DNA of 64,000 nt from Kitasatospora sp. SUK 42 (lineage in GTDB: Bacteria > Actinomycetota > Actinomycetes > Streptomycetales > Streptomycetaceae): assembly GCF_015776785.2 (NCBI RefSeq), contig NZ_LFMD02000007.1, forward strand, positions 1,282,605-1,346,604, written 5' to 3'. Both the position numbers and the translations under genes were made by a program. The notes under the pieces were generated by a model. It was given only the letters and a program-made list of their open reading frames with translations, did not search any database and was not told the DNA's origin. Below are positions 41,052-49,208 of the stretch, one piece after another. How positions within the stretch are numbered: the first letter of the stretch is position 1; each line of letters opens with the position of its first letter.

Positions 41052-42626
41052 GTGGTCCTGGCCGTGATATCCGTCTGGCTCGTGAACGTCGATGACGAGG
41101 CAGCTGTTCCCCAGGCGATGAGTTGTCTTCCGGCCTCCGAACAGGACCGGATCGGCGCCCGCGCCCAGCCCCATCGGCGGCGTGCGCTGTGCGCCCACGC
41201 CGCGCTGCGCATCCTGGCCTCGGCCGCGACCACCGGGACGCCGCCGTTGCCCGAACTCGCCCCGGACAGCCGGGGAAAGCCGACCCTGCGCGGCCGGGAC
41301 GGCCGTCCGCGGCGGTTACGGGTGAGCCTGTCGCACGCCGGGGCCTACGCGGCCGTGTCCCTGTGCGCCGAGGGGCCGGTCGGGGTGGACATCGAGGCCG
41401 TCGACCGACTGCCCGACCGGGAGCGTTTCGCTCGCGGCATCATGTCGCGGGCCGAGCGGGACGCCTGGCAGGCCGTGCCCGAGCACGCCAGGGACACCGA
41501 GGTCATCCGGGCCTTCACCCGCAAGGAGGCGGTGCTCAAGGCCCTCGGCACCGGGCTGGCCGGCGACCTGCGCCAGGTGGCGACGGAGCCCGGCCCCACC
41601 TGGGGGGACCAGCCCGTCCGGCTGCGCCGTCTGCCGGCGGCGGCCGGCCCCCTCGACGACTGGACGGTCCTCGACCTGGCCGCCCCGCCCGGCCTGTGCG
41701 GCGCGGTCGCCGTCCACGCCCCGGCGGCCACCGTCCACCAACACCGCACCACGATCGCCGAGTTGCTGAGGGCGGCGCCGCCGACCCGCACCGGCCGGCC
41801 GCCGCGCCCGACAGCGCCGGAACCCGCACCCCGGGCAACCGTTCGAGACCGAGGAGATCGTCCCGTGCAGTCCATCGCCCCCACCCGCAGTGCCACCGCA
41901 CTCGACGCCGAGCCCGCCACCGGGCCGCAGGTCTTCTGCCTGCCGCACGCGGGCGGCAGCAGCGCCCACTTCCACCGCTGGAACTGGCTCGCCCCCTACG
42001 CCCGAGTGGTCCCGGTGGACCTGCCCGGGCACGGCCGCCGACTGGGCGAGCCCCTGGTGACGGACTGGGACCGGCTCGCCGCCGACCTCACCGAGTCCAT
42101 CGCGGCCCAGGTGGACGGCCCCTACGTGCTGTTCGGGCACAGCCTCGGCGCCCTGCTGGCCTTCGAGGTCGCCCATCGGATGCTGAACCGGGGCCCGGCG
42201 CCCGCGCTGCTGGTCGCGGCCGGCCGCAACGGGCCTTCGGCCGAACCCGGGTACCGCCCGATCCACGAGCTGCCGGACGCGCGGTTCCTGAGCGCGCTGC
42301 ACGCTCTCGGCGGCATGCCGGAGGGCCTGCTGCGGCAAGCCGAGCTCCTCCGGATGTTCCTGCCGGTGCTCCGTGCCGATCTGCGGCTCGCCGAGCGCTA
42401 CGAGCGCCCGGCCGTGCCCCCGCTACCGCTGCCGGTCATGGCGTTCGCCGGCCACGACGACCCGATGACCAACGACCTCGGACTGCTGGCCTGGAAGCGG
42501 GAGACCACCCGCAGCTGCGAGCTGGTCTTCCTCGACGGCACGCACTTCTTCCTCGACAGCCCGGAGTTCGCCGGCGCCCTGACCGAGCGCATCGCCCGAC
42601 TGGTCCACCCCGTGACGGTCGGCTGA
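41052..42626 (+). CDS. fusion of Sfp-type 4'-phosphopantetheinyl transferase and type II thioesterase
   Basis: This is a 524-residue two-domain protein. GTG 41052 lies five bases after GGGGAG. Residues about 1-235 are an Sfp-type PPTase: GPVGVDIEAVDRLPDRERFA and FTRKEAVLKALGTGL carry the Mg-binding Asp/Glu residues and the Lys. Residues about 290-520 are an alpha/beta-hydrolase of the TEII class: CLPHAGGSSAHFHRW, nucleophile in LFGHSLGALLAF, catalytic Asp in FAGHDDPM and His in DGTHFFL. The linker is Pro/Arg-rich. It should prime the carrier domains and either clear misloaded chains or release the product, as no TE exists in the PKSs. A rare TTA codon (41316-41318) lies in the PPTase part. 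Confidence 0.92.
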   Translation: MVLAVISVWLVNVDDEAAVPQAMSCLPASEQDRIGARAQPHRRRALCAHAALRILASAATTGTPPLPELAPDSRGKPTLRGRDGRPRRLRVSLSHAGAYAAVSLCAEGPVGVDIEAVDRLPDRERFARGIMSRAERDAWQAVPEHARDTEVIRAFTRKEAVLKALGTGLAGDLRQVATEPGPTWGDQPVRLRRLPAAAGPLDDWTVLDLAAPPGLCGAVAVHAPAATVHQHRTTIAELLRAAPPTRTGRPPRPTAPEPAPRATVRDRGDRPVQSIAPTRSATALDAEPATGPQVFCLPHAGGSSAHFHRWNWLAPYARVVPVDLPGHGRRLGEPLVTDWDRLAADLTESIAAQVDGPYVLFGHSLGALLAFEVAHRMLNRGPAPALLVAAGRNGPSAEPGYRPIHELPDARFLSALHALGGMPEGLLRQAELLRMFLPVLRADLRLAERYERPAVPPLPLPVMAFAGHDDPMTNDLGLLAWKRETTRSCELVFLDGTHFFLDSPEFAGALTERIARLVHPVTVG

Positions 42627-42635
42627 ACGGCCCGG

Positions 42636-43232
42636 CTACAGCCGCTCGTACAGGTACGACTGGCAGGCCCCGGCGACGGTGCGCACCAGGTCCTGCGGAG
42701 CCATGGACGCGGTCGGCTCGATCCTGTTCACGTACCGCAGGGCCGCGATGCCCAGCAGGAACGAGCCGCACAGCGAGGCCCGCAGGTCGGCGCGCCCCCG
42801 CCCCGCCGCCGCCGCGACCGGCTGCAGCGTGTCCGCGAGGAACTCCCTGATGGTGTCGGTCGCCCCCTCGAAGGACGTCGCCGAGCGCAGCAGCGCGACC
42901 AGCCGCGGCCGGATCTCCGGGTCCTCCCAGTGCGACACGTAGGCCGCCGCCAGCCGGTCGCCCATGGTCTCCGGCCGCCCGTCCGTCACGACGGCCACCA
43001 GGTCGGGAACGGTGAGCACGTCCTGGATGGCCGCGGTGAACAGCCCGCCCTTGGAGAGGAAGAAGTGGTGGATGAGCGCCGCGTCCACCCCGGCGGACTG
43101 GGCGATCGCGCGCATCGTGGTCCCCTCGAAGCCGCTCGCGCAGAACTCCTCGCGGGCGGCCTCCAGGATCTGGCGCTGGCTGCTGACCGGGCCGGCCCTG
43201 CGGCCGCTGTGCTTCTTGTACGGGGCTCGCAT
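42636..43232 (-). CDS. TetR family transcriptional regulator
   Basis: This is a 198-residue regulator. ATG 43232 starts MRAPYKKHSGRRAGPVSSQR, a basic arm typical of TetR proteins; a longer frame upstream lacks support. The DNA-binding domain is ILEAAREEFCASGFEGTTMR, AIAQSAGVDAALIHHFFLSK, GGLFTAAIQ. The C-terminal half has the TetR_C helical pattern (LLRSATSFEGATDTIREFLA). It lies between PPTase-TE (convergent, nine bases apart) and the halogenase operon. It is the better-placed candidate to bind the five shared palindromic sites, since two of them flank its immediate neighbours. Confidence 0.9.
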   Translation of the reverse strand: MRAPYKKHSGRRAGPVSSQRQILEAAREEFCASGFEGTTMRAIAQSAGVDAALIHHFFLSKGGLFTAAIQDVLTVPDLVAVVTDGRPETMGDRLAAAYVSHWEDPEIRPRLVALLRSATSFEGATDTIREFLADTLQPVAAAAGRGRADLRASLCGSFLLGIAALRYVNRIEPTASMAPQDLVRTVAGACQSYLYERL

Positions 43233-43392
43233 CCCATCTTCGCTGACCACCGAATTGACACCCTTCAGATCACGCACCGGAACGTCGGCCCGCCTCATCG
43301 TAGGGCACCGTCGCGAACGGGCGAGGACGCCGTCGAGCGGGACGGACCACGCTGTCCGTCCCGCCCCGATGCGGCGTCCTGTCACCCGGTGG

Positions 43393-44736
43393 TCAGAAAC
43401 CGGCCTTGGCGGTCGGCGCGCTCAACTCCCCCAGGAACGGCCGCCACAGGTGGGTCTCGTCGTTCTCCACCGCGGTGACCACCTCGCGCATCGCCGCCAG
43501 CGCCTTGGGCTCCTCGTCGTCGTAGACGTCGCCCTGCAGCATCTTCAGCACGTCCAGCCGGTAGCGCGGATCCTGCACGAAGGCGGTGAACAGGATGTTC
43601 AGCCGGTAGTAGACCGAGATGAACTCGTACCAGTTGTTCACCGCCCGGCGCAGCTTCCTCTCGTACGTCGCGAAGCGCGCCTTGCCGAAGTCGTCGGCCG
43701 CGTGCGCGGCGATGATGTCCGCCGCCGCGATCCGGGCGCTGTTGAGCGCCACGCTCACGCCGCTGGAGAAGATCGGGTCGACGAACCGGGCCGCGTCGCC
43801 GATCAGGACGAAGTTGTCGCCGGTGATCCGGGTCATTCCGTAGCTGTAGTCGCCCTCGGTCTTGAACGGCTTGACCTGGTCGGCCCGCTTGAGCGCGTCC
43901 AGCAGTTCCGGGCGGCTGGCGACGGTGTCCCAGAAGAAGTCCTCCCGGTTGCCGGCGACCTCCTGGAACCGCTTCTTCTGCGTCACCACGCCGACCGAGG
44001 TGATCGTGTCGGTGATCGGGATCTGCCACACCCAGGTGTCGGTGATCGGCAGGAAGTGGATGAAGATGAAGTCGCCCTGGCCCTTTTCGGGGTTCAGCGC
44101 CTGGCGGTCGAAGTTCTCGAACCAGGTGTGGATCGCGTACTGGTTGAAGACCGGGTCGTTCACCTTGACCTTCAGCTGGTTGCCGAGCACGGTTCGCCGG
44201 CCCGAGGCGTCCACCACCATCTTCGCGGTGACCTCGGTCCGCCCGCCGCCGATCCTGGCGTGCAGCACCGGGTACTCGCCGTCGAAGTCCACCTTGCCGA
44301 CGCGGACGCCCTGGAAGACGGCGGCACCGAGGCTCTCGGCGTGCTTGAGCAGGATCAGGTCGAACTTGCCGCGGTCCACGTGGTACGTGAAGTCGCGGTC
44401 GACGCCGGGCTGGTCCCGCTCCTGGAAGCGGATCTCGGCGGTGCCGAAGTTGCGCGGCCCGAGGTTGTAGCCCATCGGGTTGATGTCACGGGTCTCGCCG
44501 GACGTCCACGCGGCTCCGTACTTCTTGGGGAAGCCGGCCGCCTCGATCGCCGGCATCGCGCCGATCTCCAGCAGCACCGGCGTCGTCGCCGTGACCAGGG
44601 ACTCCCCCACGTGCTCGCGGGGGAAGTTCTCGGCTTCGAAGACCGCCACCGAAAGGCCGGCCTTCGCCAGGTAGGAAGCCACGGTCGAGCCGGCGGGGCC
44701 GCCGCCGATGACCGCAACGTCGAAGTCTGGTGTCAT
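43393..44736 (-). CDS. FADH2-dependent halogenase, PltA type
   Basis: This 447-residue halogenase is close in length to PltA-class enzymes that chlorinate pyrrolyl-S-carrier. Both hallmarks are present: FAD-binding GGGPAGSTVASYL and the WxWxIP block in DTWVWQIPITDT. The catalytic Lys candidate is in FPKKYGAAW. GESLVTATTP is the conserved loop after the FAD site. GGAG lies before the ATG. The carrier-protein gene ends 83 bases upstream in the same operon, which supports carrier-bound pyrrole as substrate. One or two chlorinations, at C4 and C5, are expected from the class. Confidence 0.93.
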   Translation of the reverse strand: MTPDFDVAVIGGGPAGSTVASYLAKAGLSVAVFEAENFPREHVGESLVTATTPVLLEIGAMPAIEAAGFPKKYGAAWTSGETRDINPMGYNLGPRNFGTAEIRFQERDQPGVDRDFTYHVDRGKFDLILLKHAESLGAAVFQGVRVGKVDFDGEYPVLHARIGGGRTEVTAKMVVDASGRRTVLGNQLKVKVNDPVFNQYAIHTWFENFDRQALNPEKGQGDFIFIHFLPITDTWVWQIPITDTITSVGVVTQKKRFQEVAGNREDFFWDTVASRPELLDALKRADQVKPFKTEGDYSYGMTRITGDNFVLIGDAARFVDPIFSSGVSVALNSARIAAADIIAAHAADDFGKARFATYERKLRRAVNNWYEFISVYYRLNILFTAFVQDPRYRLDVLKMLQGDVYDDEEPKALAAMREVVTAVENDETHLWRPFLGELSAPTAKAGF

Positions 44737-44819
44737 GACGTTCTCCTGCTCCGTGGGTGCGGTGGTGTGGGCCCCGGTCGCGCTCGGCCCCCGGTGGTGG
44801 ACGGTGGACCGGCGGACGT

Positions 44820-45092
44820 TCACTCGGCCAGCAGCTGGACGACCAGGGCGGTGACGCTGCCCAGGTCGGCGAAGTGCTTGCCGGTGATCCGGGTCGGCGG
44901 CACCGGGACCCCGAACTCCTCGTCGATGTAGGCGAGCAACCGGCCGGTGTTCCGGGAGTTCAGGATCCCCAACTGCAACAGTGGCGTGCTCTCGGTCAAC
45001 TGCGAGCTGCCGTCGGCCTCCTCCAGGAGGTTCCGGCCGACGTACTCGGTCAGCTTGAGGAGGATCTCCCCCTCGGTCACGGCGATCGTCAC
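44820..45092 (-). CDS. stand-alone prolyl/pyrrolyl carrier protein (PltL type)
   Basis: This 90-residue carrier protein has phosphopantetheine Ser in LLQLGILNSRNTGRLLAY; the G-I-L-N-S form in place of G-x-D-S is characteristic of PltL-like pyrrolyl carriers. The C-terminal PPTRITGKHFADLGSV block is also shared with that class. It should receive proline from the adenylation enzyme at 31235, be oxidised at 32719, be chlorinated by the halogenase encoded next, and hand the pyrrole to KS1 of PKS1. Its promoter holds site B of the shared palindrome. Confidence 0.93.
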   Translation of the reverse strand: MTIAVTEGEILLKLTEYVGRNLLEEADGSSQLTESTPLLQLGILNSRNTGRLLAYIDEEFGVPVPPTRITGKHFADLGSVTALVVQLLAE

Positions 45093-45177
45093 GATTCTCT
45101 CCTCGAATCGGCCCGTAACCCCGTGAGCCCGGGCCGGTGGGAGCCGCGGGCTGATCTCCCCGGCACATGGCGTTCAA

Positions 45178-45204
45178 CTGTCGATGAATTCTACAGATGA
45201 TGAG
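45178..45204 (-). promoter_or_regulatory. shared cluster operator, site B
   Basis: On the minus strand the core reads ATCTGTAGAATTCATCGACA, matching site A at the invariant TG--GA-TTC positions. It lies 86-112 bases upstream of the carrier-protein start. A 14-bp direct repeat, AAGCGGGAAGCCCC, occurs just beyond at 45221 and 45240. Confidence 0.65.
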
Positions 45205-45271
45205 TAGCGGGTCAACCCCCAAGCGGGAAGCCCCAGTTCAAGCGGGAAGCCCCGGTCCGGGCGCAGCGAAA

Positions 45272-45302
45272 AGCCCCAGCCACACGAGGTGCGGCCGGGG
45301 CT
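45272..45302 (-). terminator. hairpin after the cluster MarR gene
   Basis: A ten-base stem with one mismatch (AGCCCCAGCC with GGCCGGGGCT) and an 11-base loop lies 30 bases past the MarR stop. Confidence 0.65.
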
Positions 45303-45331
45303 CGGCGGAACGAGGGCGGGGGCGGCGCCGA

Positions 45332-45772
45332 TCAGCAGTCGATCACCGGGTCGGCGAGCTGAGCCCTGGCGTTGTCGGCGACCCGGCCCAGGACGGCCAT
45401 CAGGGCCTTGGCCTCGCTCTCGTCCAGACCGGCCGTCAGCTGCGCCTCGATGCTCTTCATCTCGTTCTCGATCGGACCGCGCAGGGCGCGTCCGGCGTCG
45501 GTGAGGTAGAGCCGGACCAGCCGGTTGTCACGGTCGTCCCGCCGGCGGACGACCAGGCCCGCCGCGCTCATCCGGTTGGCCATCTTCACGATCGTCGGGG
45601 TGGTGACCTCGGCCGTGGCGGCGATCGCACCGGGGGTCTGGCCGTCGGCCTCCCACAGCGCCGCGAGCACCAGGTTCTGCCCCAGGTGCAGGCCGTGCCT
45701 GCGCATCGCGGCGTCGGTGACCCCGCGGACCAGCTTCGAGGCGCGGGTGTAGACGTCCATGAACTCACTCAC
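45332..45772 (-). CDS. MarR family transcriptional regulator
   Basis: This is a 146-residue regulator. GTG 45772 has GGAGG six bases upstream, so the longer frame is rejected. The winged helix is AAIAATAEVTTPTIVKMANR-like (ATAEVTTPTIVKMANRMSAA), with the wing RRRDDRDNRLVRLYLTDAGR. It is divergent from the DHA2 exporter with 182 bases between starts. The inverted repeat over the exporter promoter is its probable operator. It should release the exporter when the pathway product or a phenolic intermediate builds up. Confidence 0.9.
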   Translation of the reverse strand: MSEFMDVYTRASKLVRGVTDAAMRRHGLHLGQNLVLAALWEADGQTPGAIAATAEVTTPTIVKMANRMSAAGLVVRRRDDRDNRLVRLYLTDAGRALRGPIENEMKSIEAQLTAGLDESEAKALMAVLGRVADNARAQLADPVIDC

Positions 45773-45851
45773 GGTCGACCTCCAGGCGATCAGGCGGCAG
45801 CAACCGCACCCTTGCTCCATCGTAACCAGCACGCCCGGCAACAGAGGTCGC

Positions 45852-45896
45852 TAGCCGGGAAATGACTTGACGGCTATCGATCGGGGCTCCTACAGT
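45852..45896 (+). promoter_or_regulatory. promoter and operator of the cluster DHA2 exporter
   Basis: TTGACG (45867-45872) and TACAGT (45891-45896) are 18 bases apart. The inverted repeat TAGCCG (45852-45857) / CGGCTA (45871-45876) overlaps the -35 box. CTAGCCGG recurs at 45907 and ATCGAT at 45876 and 45917, which looks like two linked MarR sites. Confidence 0.6.
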
Positions 45897-45954
45897 TCGG
45901 ATGACACTAGCCGGCAATCGATGCTCCACCGCTATCCAGCCAGGAGGCAACACG

Positions 45955-47487
45955 ATGAGCTCTCCCAGCGCCCCACCGGGCAGCCCGGCGGCGGGCGAAC
46001 TCAATCCCAAGCGTTGGACCATGCTGATCGTGGCCCTTGTGGCCATGTTCATGGCGATCTTCGACTTCTACGTCATCAACATCGCCACCCCCTCGCTGCA
46101 GTCGCAGCTGCACATCGGCGACGCCACGCTTGAGCTCATCATCGGCGGCTACACCTTCACCTACGCCAGCCTGCTGGTGGCCGCCGGCCGCTGGGGCGAC
46201 GTCTTCAGCTACAAGCGGCTGTTCATGCTCGGCATGGGCCTGTTCACGATCGCCTCGCTGTTCTGCGGCATCGCACAGGACGGCCCCCAGCTGGTCGGCG
46301 TCCGACTGGTCCAGGGTGTCGGCGCGGCACTGATGGTGCCCCAGGTGGTCGCCTTCATCACGGTGACGTTCCCGCCGCAGGAGCGCCCCAAGGCGCTGTC
46401 CTGGTTCGGCTCCACCATCGGCCTGGCCGTGGTCGCCGCCCAGATCCTCGGCGGGGCGCTGCTGTCCGCCAACATCGCCAGCCTGGGGTGGCGGGTCATC
46501 TTCCTGATCAACATCCCGATCGGCGTGGTCACCCTGCTGTTCGCCGCCAGGCTGCTGCCGAACACCAAGGCCGCCCGCAAGCCCAAGCAGGACGTCGTCG
46601 GCAACATCGGCATCGCGGCCTCCCTGGGCCTGGCGATCCTGCCGATCGTCGTCGGCCGCTCCGAGGGCTGGCCCGTCTGGGGCTGGATCATGCTGGGCCT
46701 GTCGGTGCCGATCGCCGTCGCCACCGTGCTGTACGAGAAGGGGCTGCCCGCACGCGGCGGTGAGCCGATGCTGGACCTGTCGCTGTTCAGGACCCGGTCC
46801 TACAGCGTCGGCATCCTGACCATCGTCGGCGTCATGACCTTCTACGCCGGCTTCATCTTCGGCCTGACGATGTTCCTCCAGTTCGGCCTCGGGCTGTCCC
46901 CGCTGATGGCCGGCCTGACCTTCGGCCCGATGGGGATCGCCTTCGCGGGCGCGTCGCTGATGGCCCGCCCGATGCTGATGAAGTACGGCGTCCGGGTGAT
47001 CAACGTCGGCCAGGCGCTGCTGGTGCTGAGCACGGTGGTGCTGCTGATCGAGCTGAACACCGCGGGCAACGACACCAACGCCTGGGAGATGGCCGTCCCG
47101 ATGATCCTGGGCGGCCTGGGCACCGGTGTCACGCTGCCGGCGCTCACCGGCGTGGTCATCTCCAAGGTGCCGCCGCAGCAGGCCGGTGTCGCCTCGGGCC
47201 TGCTGACCACCGCCCAGCAGTTCGCCAACACGATCGGTGTCGCCGTCTTCGGCGCGATCTTCTTCAGCGCCCTGGGCAGCCAGCCGTCGCGGAGCCACTA
47301 CGTGCACGCCCTGGAGGTCGTGGGCGCGTCCGGGATCGCACTGAGCCTGATCACCCTGGCGGCCACCTTCCTGCTGCCGCGCGGTCCGATGGGCCCGCCC
47401 CGGCCGCCGGCCGGCGCCGGTGCGCCGCCCGCCGCGGGCCAGGTGCCGGCCGCGACCGCCACCGCGAAGGCCGACGGCCCGCAGTAG
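45955..47487 (+). CDS. MFS exporter, DHA2 family (14 membrane helices)
   Basis: This 510-residue exporter starts at ATG 45955 with AGGAGG before it. It has the 14-helix DHA2 pattern: PKRWTMLIVALVAMFMAIFD with the helix-1 Asp, then VINIATPSLQSQL. Motif A is AGRWGDVFSYKRLFMLG and motif C is in GPxxGG form at AAQILGGALL. The C-terminal 40 residues are Pro/Ala-rich and cytoplasmic. It should export the halogenated product in exchange for protons. Divergent MarR regulation and the cluster position make it the main self-resistance pump. Confidence 0.93.
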   Translation: MSSPSAPPGSPAAGELNPKRWTMLIVALVAMFMAIFDFYVINIATPSLQSQLHIGDATLELIIGGYTFTYASLLVAAGRWGDVFSYKRLFMLGMGLFTIASLFCGIAQDGPQLVGVRLVQGVGAALMVPQVVAFITVTFPPQERPKALSWFGSTIGLAVVAAQILGGALLSANIASLGWRVIFLINIPIGVVTLLFAARLLPNTKAARKPKQDVVGNIGIAASLGLAILPIVVGRSEGWPVWGWIMLGLSVPIAVATVLYEKGLPARGGEPMLDLSLFRTRSYSVGILTIVGVMTFYAGFIFGLTMFLQFGLGLSPLMAGLTFGPMGIAFAGASLMARPMLMKYGVRVINVGQALLVLSTVVLLIELNTAGNDTNAWEMAVPMILGGLGTGVTLPALTGVVISKVPPQQAGVASGLLTTAQQFANTIGVAVFGAIFFSALGSQPSRSHYVHALEVVGASGIALSLITLAATFLLPRGPMGPPRPPAGAGAPPAAGQVPAATATAKADGPQ

Positions 47488-47527
47488 CGCCGCGGCCGCC
47501 GCGCAGCCGGCGCCCCACCCAAGACCC

Positions 47528-47561
47528 CTCGCCGCCCGTGCGCCCCCGTCCGGGCGGCGAG
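47528..47561 (+). terminator. hairpin after the DHA2 exporter
   Basis: An 11-bp perfect stem (CTCGCCGCCCG and its complement) with a 12-base loop lies 40 bases past the stop. Confidence 0.75.
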
Positions 47562-47695
47562 GCCGTTCTCCGAGGCCTTCCGGCCTCCGCACCACTGGTT
47601 CCCCTTCGGGCGATGAGCCACAGATCGCTCCACTCCAGCCTCAACTCCCTTGGAGATTTCGGAAGAAGGCCCTTGCCATCCCTTCGGTCAAATGA

Positions 47696-47715
47696 GAGTC
47701 TCCCGAAGGAGACTC
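47696..47715. promoter_or_regulatory. 8-bp hairpin with CGAA loop, upstream of the antiporter
   Basis: GAGTCTCC and GGAGACTC enclose CGAA, and the right arm runs directly into site C of the shared operator. It may be a second operator half or a leader hairpin. Confidence 0.5.
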
Positions 47716-47737
47716 ATCACTTGATGATTTCTATGGG
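47711..47737 (+). promoter_or_regulatory. shared cluster operator, site C
   Basis: The core ACTTGATGATTTCTATGGGG matches TGATGATTTC of site A exactly. It ends only about 15 bases before the antiporter ATG, so a bound protein would block initiation of transcription or translation. Confidence 0.65.
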
Positions 47738-47749
47738 GGATGAACCGCA

Positions 47750-49087
47750 ATGACATCAGACATGCTTCAAGCCACGGTCCTCCTGGACATCGGCGTGGTG
47801 GTCGTGACCGGCGTGCTGCTCGTACCGCTCTGCCGAAGAACCCGCCAGCCCCTGGTCATCGGCGAGATCCTCGCCGGCATCGCGCTCGGACCGAGCCTGC
47901 TGGGCCTCCTGCCCGGCAATCTGACGGCCCACCTGTTTCCCGACCAGGCCCGGCCCTTCCTGTCGGCCATCGCGCAACTGGGCCTGTCGCTCTTCATGTT
48001 CGTCCTCGGCTGGGAACTCGATCCCCGGGTCCTGGGCAAGGCCAGACGCTCGGTCGCCGCGGTGACCCTGGGCAGCATGGCCCTGCCCTTCGCCCTCGGC
48101 ATCGGCGCGGCCGCCGTCGTCTACCGCCGGCACGACACCGTCGCCGGGCACCATGTGAGCTTCGGGGTCTTCTCGGTGTACATCGGCATCGCCATGGCCG
48201 TGACCGCCTTCCCGGTGCTGGCCAGGATCCTGGCCGACCACGGCATCGGCTCCACCCGCATCGGCACCCTGGCACTGTCCAGCGCCGCCGCCGGCGACGT
48301 CCTCGCCTGGTGCCTGCTGGCCGTCATCGTCGGCGTCAGCACCTCGAACGGGCTGGGCCGGTTCGGCACCACGGCCATCGGCACGCTGGTCTTCGTCGCG
48401 GTCCTGGTCCTCGTGGTGCGGCCGCTGCTGCGGGTCGCGGTCGCCGCGGTGTTCCGCCGGCGCGGCGGCTCCGCGGGCCCCGGCCTGTACCTCGCCGGAC
48501 TGGTGGCCGCCGGCATCCTCCTCTCCTCGTACGCCACCACGCAGATCGGCATCCACGCCGTCTTCGGCGCGTTCGCCTTCGGCCTGGTCATGCCCCGCGA
48601 ACCCCGCGCCGAGCTCCAGGAGCACGTGCTCGGCCCGCTGGAGGGCACCGGCCGGCTGCTGATGCCGGTGTACTTCGTGGTCACCGGCCTGTCCGTCAAC
48701 ATCAACGGCCTCCGGGGCGGCGACTGGGTCGACCTCGCGCTGCTGTTCACCTTCGCCTGCGTCGGCAAGATCGCCGGCGTCGGGCTGCCCGCGCTCCAAC
48801 TCGGCCTGCCGAAGCGCGAAGCACTGGGCCTCGGCATGCTGATGAACGCCCGCGGACTGACCGAGCTGATCATCCTCAACATCGGCCTCAGCCTGCACGT
48901 GCTGGACGTCCGGCTGTTCACGGTGCTGGTCCTGGTGGCGCTGCTCACCACGGCACTCGCCGGTCCCCTGCTGCCCGTGCTGCTGCCCGCCCCGGTGCCC
49001 GTACGGCCCGGAGCCGGCCGGTCGTCCCGGGACGGCGCCGGGGCCGAGGCCGCCGTCGGCGCCGGGAGCGGTTCCAGGAGCCGGTAG
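47750..49087 (+). CDS. CPA2-type cation/proton antiporter
   Basis: This 445-residue membrane protein has about twelve helices of the Na+/H+ exchanger (KefB-like, CPA2) domain: LVIGEILAGIALGPSLLGLL, LGLSLFMFVLGWELD, and the family core AMAVTAFPVLARILADHGIG followed by ALSSAAAGDVLAWCLLA, with the transport Asp in AAAGDVLAW. The last 30 residues are a Gly/Ala/Arg-rich tail with no TrkA domain. In this cluster it may restore pH or ion balance against a proton-carrying product. Site C lies directly upstream, which ties its expression to the cluster. Confidence 0.9.
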   Translation: MTSDMLQATVLLDIGVVVVTGVLLVPLCRRTRQPLVIGEILAGIALGPSLLGLLPGNLTAHLFPDQARPFLSAIAQLGLSLFMFVLGWELDPRVLGKARRSVAAVTLGSMALPFALGIGAAAVVYRRHDTVAGHHVSFGVFSVYIGIAMAVTAFPVLARILADHGIGSTRIGTLALSSAAAGDVLAWCLLAVIVGVSTSNGLGRFGTTAIGTLVFVAVLVLVVRPLLRVAVAAVFRRRGGSAGPGLYLAGLVAAGILLSSYATTQIGIHAVFGAFAFGLVMPREPRAELQEHVLGPLEGTGRLLMPVYFVVTGLSVNINGLRGGDWVDLALLFTFACVGKIAGVGLPALQLGLPKREALGLGMLMNARGLTELIILNIGLSLHVLDVRLFTVLVLVALLTTALAGPLLPVLLPAPVPVRPGAGRSSRDGAGAEAAVGAGSGSRSR

Positions 49088-49208
49088 AACGACCCCGCCA
49101 CGCCCCGGGGTGCCGCCCGCCCCGGGGCCCGGAAGCCGCCTGAAGGACACCCCCGTCCTTCAGGCCGACCTGTTCACAGAGACAAACGGATCAGGAGAAC
49201 AGAGAACG

